DNA from: Ceratodon purpureus
Taxonomy: Eukaryota; Streptophyta; Bryopsida; Pseudoditrichales; Ditrichaceae
DNA: 64,000 nucleotides
Reading direction: 5' to 3'
Assembly: GCA_014871385.1 (NCBI GenBank)
Contig: CM026422.1
Span: 22,933,014-22,997,013, forward strand
Made by a program: the position numbers and the translations under genes. Positions 22,440 through 30,318 of the stretch are shown here, one piece after another (positions within the stretch are counted from its first letter, which is position 1; each line of letters starts with the position of its first letter). The notes under the pieces are model-generated. The model did no database searches and was not told the DNA's origin. It saw only the letters and a program-made list of their open reading frames with translations.

Positions 22440-23516
22440 AGGTGGCACTGACCATCTACGGCAGCCAAGTTGACGACTTACCAGGCGATGCTGGTTTGGA
22501 ACCTCAGGATGTGCATTTTCGACCTCGAAGTTTTGAACGTCAGGATCAGGGTGCCGATCCTCTGCGCTTGTCCAGCTGTAGACGAAATTGCAGTGTTGCA
22601 CAGGGGACGGCGTTCTTGCTTACTCACGGTCTACCGTCTACCCTCAAAAGACCCTGGATGTCATCGGTGGCAACTTTAGCATCGCCACTGAACAGGTGAG
22701 GAGTGCGAACACTGTGATAGAGGCAAGTTCCTCTATCAAGCAACTCAACGCTTTTGGTTTTGCTTGCGTCATTGCCGCCGATCGCGACCAGGATGAATTA
22801 TCCCCATTCAACCATAAGCCGTACCTTGAACACGACCTTAAAGAGAAGAAGGAGCGTGGGAATCATTCCTGGGGTCGCTTCAGGGGCTGTTGCCGCATTG
22901 TTGGAGGTGGGCTTGTTCATTGCAAATTGTTCATGATGAATACATACTATTCTCAGCCGTCATGAGCCGCGCATGCTCACACAGAAAGAGCTCAGAACTT
23001 CAACATTAACGGGCTACTTGGAAGTGGTGGATTTGGAGCCGCGTACAAGGGCAATCTTTCTCCGCTGCTCCGGTGGCGGTAAAGCAGGTGAGACTTGAGA
23101 GCATGCACGGAAAGAAGAGTAAGTACCATGCCGAAATAACTAGCCTCAGCCACATCCGTCACCGAAGATGGGTAATAGAAGACCAGAATCTGTTGCATCT
23201 GGGGCTCTTGTGCCGCAATCCTACTCCCGACGATCAACCATCCTCACGACTGGTGTTGCAATTGCTGCTGCGGTCTTCGGAAAATATGGAGAGTCTATCA
23301 TGCCGCAAGCTCCAGGCAGATTACAATATGCCCGGATAATCTCAGTTACCAGGCATGATGCCGCCTTCAGAGTCTACTAAATCACTCGGTGTTGGGAATG
23401 TTGACGAAGCTGGCCATGATACATCCCAACCCACCCACCCCATGTGTGATGTTCCGGATGCTAGCCTAGTTAATAAGTATTTTGAGGCTTCGTCTGTATT
23501 TTATTCAGGTGGCTGA
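22440..23516 (+). pseudogene. broken LysM receptor-like kinase
   Basis: Several frames together show homology to the LysM receptors: a LysM segment with the I-L-C-A-C-P region (about 22440-22700), a proline-rich stalk and a membrane segment V-G-I-I-P-G-V-A-S-G-A-V-A-A-L-L (about 22850-22925), the kinase G-loop and A-V-K-Q-V-R region (about 23005-23165), then a jump to the C-terminal L-G-L-L-C-R-N-P-T region (about 23190-23330). The end reads A-S-S-V-F-Y-S-G-G, like the A-S-S-A-L-Y-S-G-R tail of receptor 1. The whole centre of the kinase, including H-R-D and D-F-G, is deleted and there are several frameshifts, so it cannot encode a receptor. Its 3' flank resembles that of receptor 1, so the two are closest relatives there. 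The membrane segment looks more like the lectin receptor's. Confidence 0.8.
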
Positions 23517-24137
23517 GGTGCAATGAATAATATGGGATCGCTTTGTCTCTGGTGATAATAGATATATGTGGTAGTTGGTCTGATATCTCTCAGTTGGGAG
23601 ACTGTTTGAACTCTCAGTAACTGCAGCTCATTCCTTACACGAGAGTTGTTGTGGGAACGAGTTTGAATACATATGGAACTTCTGGAGAGGCTTCGAACAG
23701 ATCGGTGGTAACCTATGACTTTTCAATGGAGCTACAAAGATTGGACTAGTCAAACAAGCTCTGCTGAAGTAATTTATTGCACGACTATCTCGACCTTCCA
23801 TGTCAATGTGCAGGAAATCACGTCGTGACGGCCGGACTTTAAGACAGCTTCTCCTCGGAAGAATGTAAGGAATCTTCCATCATACTAATTGGTGTCTGAT
23901 TGTCTGGCTTTCGAAAAATGCAATCCATAATGTACGAGGGCATTAATTTGTACAGGATATCGATGTTGTACTCAAACCTGGTGTCGTCGCTCGGATAATC
24001 TCGCTTGTGTTACAAGCTGGCGAAATTGACTTTGCACTAAGTTCTTGATAGCATTCTGCTGGTTAGTTACCTCCACGTCGTCGTAACATCGATTTTGTTC
24101 TCATTCTCTCGCATGTTCTAATTTAACATTGCAGAGG

Positions 24138-24175
24138 ACGTGCATGGCAAATCACCATGACATGATTTAAAAAAA
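24138..24175 (+). promoter_or_regulatory. conserved upstream module (LysM receptor 2)
   Basis: GACGTGCATGGCAAATCACC followed by ATGACATGATTTAAAAAA matches the module seen before the other receptor units, about 470 bp upstream of the start codon. Function is inferred only from position and repeated occurrence. Confidence 0.4.
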
Positions 24176-24556
24176 TGTTTTACGATGTACAGTCGGGTCT
24201 CCGAGGCAAACACGGGTTGCAAAATTGGTAAAAGATCAGGAAGCCACCTTGAAAACCTCAAAGGATCACGTAGTAGGCCAATAACATATCCTCACTTGTT
24301 CAGTCCTAATTGTTTCCGTGCTCCATACATGAACTTTGGCTGAATCTTGATCCTTCTTGCCATTCACTTTGCAACCAGATTCCTCAGTGCTAGATAGGTT
24401 TACTCACATAGATCGGATCCTTGCGCCAAGCATGTAAATCTTAGATAGAGCAAGCAAGCAGAACCTACTCCAGCGGAAGTGAGTTACATGGAACTGGTGA
24501 AATTAGAGCCGTTCGCAAAAGAGCACTCTGTCTTCTGGTTCAGTGGTAAATTGCGT

Positions 24557-24600
24557 GCAGTACGTGTTGCATTGCGACATCAAGTCCATCCGTTTCCTGG
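24557..24600 (+). pseudogene. kinase catalytic-loop relic just before LysM receptor 2
   Basis: One frame reads Y-V-L-H-C-D-I-K-S, against C-V-L-H-R-D-I-K-S-S in the intact kinases. Over about 31 bp the DNA is nearly the same as the H-R-D region of the neighbouring genes. It ends about 30 bp before the ATG and is out of frame with it. The preceding CACTCTGTCTTCTGG also recalls the kinase sequence 50-60 bp further upstream in those genes, so a deleted kinase fragment is likely. Confidence 0.65.
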
Positions 24601-24630
24601 TGGGTGATAAATTGAATTCATAGTCAGGGG

Positions 24631-26676
24631 ATGAGGCTACTTCTGGCCATAGTCCTGGTGTCGCAAGCAGCAATGGCGCCATTTGCAACGATGGCACAAC
24701 AGCCATACAACAACACAGACGGCTACAGTTGCAACGGACGTGACAGAACCTGCAGCACCTATGCCTTCTACCGAACCTTCCAGGGGCAAGAATCGGTGGC
24801 CAAAGTCGCTGGCTACTTCAAAATCCCCCCAGCAATAGTTGCCGACCTCAGCGGGCTCACTGACCTAGCACCGAATGCCATTCTTCCGTTGGGGCAGCCT
24901 CTCTACATCCCCATAGACTGTAAGTGCCATAATGTCACCTCTCAAATGGAAGTGCCTTACACCATTGCACCAGGTGACAATTTCGCGCTGGTGGCGAGTA
25001 CCATTTATGGCGACTTGACGACGTATCAGGCGATGACGGTCTCGAACCCCAGGATGAATGTTTTCTTCCTTGTCGTTGGCGACACAGCCGTAGTGCCAAT
25101 CTTCTGCGCTTGCCCAACTGCGGATCAGATTGCAAATGGAACTCAGTTCTTGCTTACATATGCTGTGTACCCTGACGAAACCCTGGAAATCATCAGTGCT
25201 AACTTTAACGTCACAGTTGCAGAGCTGAGTGTTGCGAATGAGTTGCCTACAAATGTATCCCTATGGGTTCACACAACCCTGCTTGTTCCGCTTCAGTCAC
25301 TGCCGCCAATTGCAGCCATGGCGAACTTTCCCCATGTCGTCATAGGCCCGTCCAATATGAAGCCTACCTCCAACTCTTCACGGAGTAGAAAGGTGGGAAT
25401 CTTTGCCGGGCTCTCCGCCGCCTTCGTTGCAGTGTTGCTGGTGGCGTGCTTGTTCGTTGCCAGGCATCGAAAGAGAGCACCGTCAAAGAAACGAGACGAG
25501 TTAAGTGACTTCAGTCTGGTGGATCCAAACCTTGCCCTGCGGATGTTCGCATACAAAGAGCTCAGAAAGGCGACGAAGAACTTCAGAAGGAGCGAGTTAC
25601 TCGGAAGCGGTGGATTTGGAGCGGTGTACAAGGGCACTCTTCCTTCGGGAGCTGTGGTGGCGGTGAAACAGATGAGAATGGAGAGCAAGCATGGGAAGGA
25701 GAGTTTCCGAGCTGAGGTAACCAGCCTGAGCCACATTCGTCACCGAAATCTGGTGCAGCTGCGAGGATGGTGTCACGAGGAAGAGCAACTGCTGCTTGTG
25801 TACGACTACATGTGCAACGGCAGCTTAGATGAATGGCTGTTCCAGTTTTCAGAATGCTGTGAGAGTGGGAAGGGGAAGGGGATGTCAAGCTTGAGGGATG
25901 GGGAGGCACTTCCTTTGAAATTACGCCGCTCTATTCTGAGCGGGGTGGCCAACGCTCTCTCATACTTGCACGAGGAATGCCCACAATGCGTGTTACACCG
26001 GGACATCAAGTCCAGTAACGTCCTGCTGGATGCGGAACTGAACGCTTATTTGGGAGATTTTGGGCTTGCCCGCCTGATCGACCACCAGAAGATGGCACGG
26101 ACCACGATGATGGCAGGAACATTAGGGTACTTGGCCCCCGAAATGTCGCACACTGGCAAAGCCACCAAGGAGACAGATGTGTACAGCTTCGGCATCCTGA
26201 TGCTTGAAGTGATGTGCGGGAGGCAGCCACTTGATGTGACTACCATCGATCTAGGAGAAGGTTTACTAGAGGACAGGGTATGGAGGGCACACGAGGCAGG
26301 CAATATCCTACAAGCAGCCGACCCAAAACTTGGGACAGTCACATTTTCAGACGCAACTTCCAGCTCGTTCGGTGGATTTGAGTCACCTGAGGCATCAAGC
26401 AAGATGTCGAGCACTGATATTCATGATACTCGTTCAATGACAGACATCACCCGAGATGGTGCAATGGAAACTAGGAAGATGATAACAAATCTGCTCCAGT
26501 TGGGGCTCCTGTGTTGCCACCCTCGCCCTGAAGATCGACCACCCATGCGTCTGGTGTCCCAGTTAATGCTGCAGTCATTGGAGAACATGGAGATGTTGAT
26601 GCCTTGCTTGCCGGAATGGAAGCCGCAGGTCCTTTACTCTAGATCAGGATTCCGCGGATTCCCTCAATCCCTGTGA
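24631..26676 (+). CDS. LysM receptor-like kinase 2, intronless
   Basis: A 681-aa single-exon receptor kinase. A clean signal peptide (1 to about 23) precedes a LysM ectodomain with C-x-C motifs at Cys97/99 and Cys159/161; several N-x-S/T sites are visible. One membrane segment spans about 255-277. The kinase has G-S-G-G-F-G at 325-330, Lys346, Glu362, H-R-D at 456-458 and D-F-G at 476-478, so it is a complete RD kinase. The first ATG of the frame starts the signal peptide directly, which supports this start. It is the closest relative of receptor 1, with a tract of near identity over the juxtamembrane and kinase N-lobe and clear divergence after it. A Ser/Gly/Lys-rich insert (about 408-424) in the kinase is absent from receptor 1, and the C-terminal tail is shorter. 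It is probably a cell-surface glycan receptor; the ligand is unknown. Confidence 0.92.
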   Translation: MRLLLAIVLVSQAAMAPFATMAQQPYNNTDGYSCNGRDRTCSTYAFYRTFQGQESVAKVAGYFKIPPAIVADLSGLTDLAPNAILPLGQPLYIPIDCKCHNVTSQMEVPYTIAPGDNFALVASTIYGDLTTYQAMTVSNPRMNVFFLVVGDTAVVPIFCACPTADQIANGTQFLLTYAVYPDETLEIISANFNVTVAELSVANELPTNVSLWVHTTLLVPLQSLPPIAAMANFPHVVIGPSNMKPTSNSSRSRKVGIFAGLSAAFVAVLLVACLFVARHRKRAPSKKRDELSDFSLVDPNLALRMFAYKELRKATKNFRRSELLGSGGFGAVYKGTLPSGAVVAVKQMRMESKHGKESFRAEVTSLSHIRHRNLVQLRGWCHEEEQLLLVYDYMCNGSLDEWLFQFSECCESGKGKGMSSLRDGEALPLKLRRSILSGVANALSYLHEECPQCVLHRDIKSSNVLLDAELNAYLGDFGLARLIDHQKMARTTMMAGTLGYLAPEMSHTGKATKETDVYSFGILMLEVMCGRQPLDVTTIDLGEGLLEDRVWRAHEAGNILQAADPKLGTVTFSDATSSSFGGFESPEASSKMSSTDIHDTRSMTDITRDGAMETRKMITNLLQLGLLCCHPRPEDRPPMRLVSQLMLQSLENMEMLMPCLPEWKPQVLYSRSGFRGFPQSL

Positions 26677-27882
26677 TCGATTGTCCGGAGCATGAACATC
26701 TGCGGCCGGCTCTACACTTCGGCATGAAGTATTTGTCCCAGACTCTGGACAACTTGGTTTGTTCTATTCCACTTCTTTTGAAGAAACAATTTTCCTCATT
26801 TTGTATGATTTGGGCGATGTAACCAAATCCCTCAGAAAGACTATTGTTGTCCATTTCTGTTAGTTTTCATTGAAAATTCACAACAGCGTGGTCTCTTAGT
26901 CAGTCATGTAGATATGGTGCAGAGCAGTCCGTGTAGAATGTGGCTTAGAGACTGCCATTTTATCTGAAAGATGACAACTCTATTCTTACAAAAGGCCCTA
27001 CCTCAACCCTACAATAATTGGAAATTCATCTAAAACTTTGCTAAAACCCAAAAAAAAGTCGTTTGGCTAAATTGTTGCCTACTCTATAACTTAGACCTGC
27101 CTTAGATAGAGTTGAAAACACATAGTCCCATGCCTCTCTTGTGTTGTAAAAGCATATAAGCATACCATAGAGTTAACCACCTTCTTTCAATCAAAGTAGG
27201 AAGTACTACTTGATGTGCTTTGATACTCTCTTGGTAATGTGGATTGACTTGAATGTCAATCACTTGAGTACCTTCTTCTTGTATTCAGTAAGTGTAGTAA
27301 TTGACTACTTTTGCAGGTGTAAAATTCAATGAATAAAATTGTGAGGCGCTCATGGCAAAAGTGAAGAATTATGAAATTTAGAAACTAAAAATTGAGTTAG
27401 GTAATCGGTTGAATCCAGTGAAATCTGGGAGTATTCGTAGTGCTCCTCACTTGGACCTAATCAAGAGCAAGACATAATTCCAAACTAAACACCTTGATCC
27501 ATAATCCATTTCACTTGATCATGAGAACCACACCCAATTCTGCATCGACAACATTCTTGTGCACTAGAAGCTGAGGTGTAAATTAACAGTCAAGATACAA
27601 ACAATAATTTAACTAAGCTGAGGAATATCAAAAACATCAAAATGACACCTGCAATGAGCACCAGGTCAGACCCTCCCTCCCCGTACCGCCTTCTCAATAT
27701 CGCCGGGATCACTTCCACACTCTTCACCACAGATCACTCCCTCATCAACAAATCTGAGGAGAGGACCGAACCTCGCGATTCCGAACCGGCTGAAACGGGC
27801 GGGAACCGGCGGGAACAGGAGGGAACGGGCGGGAGCAAAGGCCGCGAGGGCGAACAGCCAGCGGGGAAGAGAGGCCACGAGG
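26677..27882. other. intergenic region before the broken lectin receptor copy
   Basis: About 950 bp of ordinary AT-rich sequence with no gene, then from about 27760 a sudden switch to GC-rich purine-biased sequence with short GGCGGGAAC repeats that leads into the fold-back. The open frame from 27642 is produced mainly by this GC-rich DNA and is not a gene in its own right. Confidence 0.5.
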
Positions 27883-28283
27883 GCGAGGGCCAGGCGGGCA
27901 CAAGGGCTCCCCTGGCAGCCCTCGTCACTAAGGGCTGGGCAGTTTTGGAGAAACGCAGGCTGCCCCGGCCTCCCTCTCTGCCCGGCCTCCTTGGAGCCGC
28001 ACTAACCAAAATACTAGTTACCAAAACATGTCATCAACCCAAAGAGGATGGAGAATATTTGACAAAGGAGTCATCAACCCTAAGATGTCGTTCCGGCGTA
28101 GGGAACTATTGCGGCTTCGCCGCAGGGACAGAGGGAGGCCCAGGGGAGGCCGGGCAGAGAGAGGCCGGGCAGAGAGGGAGGCCGGGGCAGCCTGCGTTTC
28201 CCCAAAACTGCCCAGCCCTTAGTGGCGAGGCCCGGGCAGCGTCCGCGCTTCCCCTCAACTGGGGAGCCCAGGCCCGCCCTCGA
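27883..28283. repeat. GC-rich fold-back (long inverted repeat) inserted in a kinase copy
   Basis: The core arms, 27922-27990 and 28161-28229 (about 69 bp, two mismatches by eye), are reverse complements. Weaker pairing extends outward to about 27883 and 28283. The roughly 170-bp loop is less GC-rich and holds GTCATCAACCC twice. The right arm ends where kinase homology (AGAGCTTCCAAGCCGAAG) begins, so the fold-back replaces the ectodomain, membrane segment and kinase P-loop of a lectin receptor copy. It may be a foldback transposon or a rearrangement by-product. Confidence 0.7.
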
Positions 28284-29235
28284 GGAGAGCTTCCAAGCCG
28301 AAGCACCCCGTTTCAGCCAGATCTGTCACCGAAATCTCGTCCAGCTACGCGGCTGGTGCAGCGAGGAGGAGAAGCTGTTTCTTGTGTACGACTACATGCG
28401 CAACGGCAGCCTGGACGAGTGGCTCTACCAATCCTCACATCGGAAGAAGGTGGAGCCACTTCCTCTGACGCTGCGACACTCTGTGCTGAGTGGGTCGCCA
28501 CAGCGCTCTCGTACTTGCACGAGGAATGTGCGCAATGCGTCTTGCATAGGGACATCAAGTCCAGCAACGTGCTCCTGGATGGGGGGCTGAATGCGTACTT
28601 GGGTGATTTTGGGCTGGCCCGACTCATCGACCACCAGAAGATGGAGAAGACGACGATGATGGCAGGAACTTTGGGTTACATGGCCCCGGAGATGCTTCAC
28701 ACGGGCAAAGCAACGAAGGAGACGGACATGTTCAGCTCCGGCGTGCTGCTTCTGGAAGTGATGTGTGGAACGCGCCCACTTGAATCGACTGCCATTGAGC
28801 GAGGGGACGGTGTTCTAGTGGACAGGGTATGGCGTGCACACGAGGCAGGCCATATTTATGAAATAGCAGACCTCAGACTTGTTTTTTCTACTCATTCTTA
28901 TTCTTATTTAGGATCTTATAATGAGTTGGAGTTTCGAGAAGTATCATATATCTCCAGCAATATCTCAGATGGTGCATTCGAAGACAAGAAGATGATAACG
29001 GATATGCTGCAATTGGGTGTACTTTGCTGCAATCCCAATCCAGAAGATCGATCATCCATGCTTCTGGCATCACAGTGGCTGCAGTAGTCTTCGGATGGTG
29101 TGGTGATATCTGTGCCTCCTTTACCAGTAAGGAAACCTCGTGCCCATTATTCCAGACCAGGATTCTCTGAAATAGCAGCCATGATACCTTCGTCGTCCTC
29201 TACTGTGCACCATGTTGCCAGTGTTAATCAATGAA
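28284..29235 (+). pseudogene. truncated L-type lectin receptor kinase copy (kinase only)
   Basis: It starts in the kinase N-lobe (E-E-S-F-Q-A-E) and is almost identical at DNA level to the intact lectin receptor (31558 onward) up to about 28850, then diverges. The ectodomain, membrane segment, P-loop and catalytic lysine are missing. A one-base loss near 28493 shifts the frame in the L-S-G-V-A-T-A segment. The H-R-D and D-F-G motifs are intact downstream in the new frame. A TAG at 29085-29087 ends that frame, yet homology to the C-terminal P-P-L-P-V-x-K-P-x-A-H-Y-S region continues after it to about 29200. With three independent lesions this is a dead copy. A 481-codon frame from 27642 reads into it but mixes frames and fold-back sequence. 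Confidence 0.85.
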
Positions 29236-30318
29236 ACAGTTTACATATACAGGTTTAGTTTTAATAATTTCATGTCGTGTTCACGTCGTCACGACGCTTT
29301 GGAAAGGTAATAGCATATAACATTCTTTATCAGCCCTTTACTTCACCCTTGGAAAAATCTTGGAATAGTCAAACGGAGCCACATTGTTTGTTGAAACGAG
29401 CCCCTGTATTCTGGTGAACTAGTAGATGAACGAATGGGTGATAATTATTAATGGGATTCAACACAATGTTGAGATGGAAATTTTTCTCACTGCGAGGAGT
29501 CTATTTTAATGCAATAACCATGCTTTGTTCTTTGAGTAAAAATATATACAATCAAATCTCAAAATGGTAAGGTTCTCTAAAGAATAGGAGTATTATGGAG
29601 GGTGTCTTTGTCACAGTCTGCTGATTAGAAAGGTAACTCAAGTTGTTGGGAGTGCAGGTCAGTATTCTCTTTGAATTGATTCTCTCTTCAACTGACGAGT
29701 ACACACATCAGAAGTCGTGCAATGCAGATCATCACCATGACGTACTTTTTTTTATATTTGTCTGATGCACATTCTGCTCTGCGAGGCAAGTGCGTGCGAA
29801 GTTGGTGAAGTCTGTATTGGAGGGCGACCTTAAAAAATTTAAAAGCAGCTGGTTTGCTTGCAAATAGCACTTAGTACCCCTGATTCAGCTTAGTCGTAGC
29901 TCTGTCCCTGCTGAATCTGGAAACACCAGATTTGGCTTCGCTTACTATGCTGACTGGAAAGCGGTCATTGATTTAACACCTTCTCGTCGAGGTCAAATAA
30001 TCTCTCTTATAACATACCGAATACTGAAATGATCATAGGCTCCTTAATTCAAAGGTCTCGCTTAGTTTCAAAAATTGAAGCACAACGTGTAGAGCGTGAC
30101 ATGTTTTAGAACTGCTTTATGTTCAACAGCCTCTGATCTTCGAGAAAGAATTCTTGAGTGGAGGTGTATCTCCATGAAACGGAGAAATTTAATCAACTTA
30201 TCATACTGGATTCATTAGTAGATGGAACCCCTGATTAGAATTTGCTATGCAACTTTGACCCATTGACAGAATCCTGTCTAGAAGAAATCCTGAGCTCTTC
30301 ACCATCAAGCCTAGAACA
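29236..30318. other. intergenic region and promoter of the lectin receptor
   Basis: No gene is seen. It carries the conserved upstream module at 29715-29754. The last 70 bases before the start codon (TCTAGAAGAAATCCTGAGCT...) resemble sequence at 15823-15865, the promoter side of the copia-split unit. Confidence 0.5.
29715..29754 (+). promoter_or_regulatory. conserved upstream module (lectin receptor)
   Basis: TCGTGCAATGCAGATCATCA followed by CCATGACGTACTTTTTTTT, about 565-600 bp upstream of the start codon. It is the best match to the copy at 15519. Confidence 0.45.

Larger units (their letters stand above)
23517..24630. other. intergenic region and promoter of LysM receptor 2
   Basis: The first part is homologous to the 3' flank of LysM receptor 1. 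The conserved upstream module lies at 24138-24175 and a kinase catalytic-loop relic at 24557-24600. No independent gene is visible. Confidence 0.5.

Noticed and set aside
27642..29087. 481-codon frame joining a novel N-terminus to a kinase
   Set aside because: It runs through the GC-rich fold-back, reads the kinase in the wrong frame until a one-base deletion near 28493, and lacks the P-loop and catalytic lysine; it is a pseudogene artefact.
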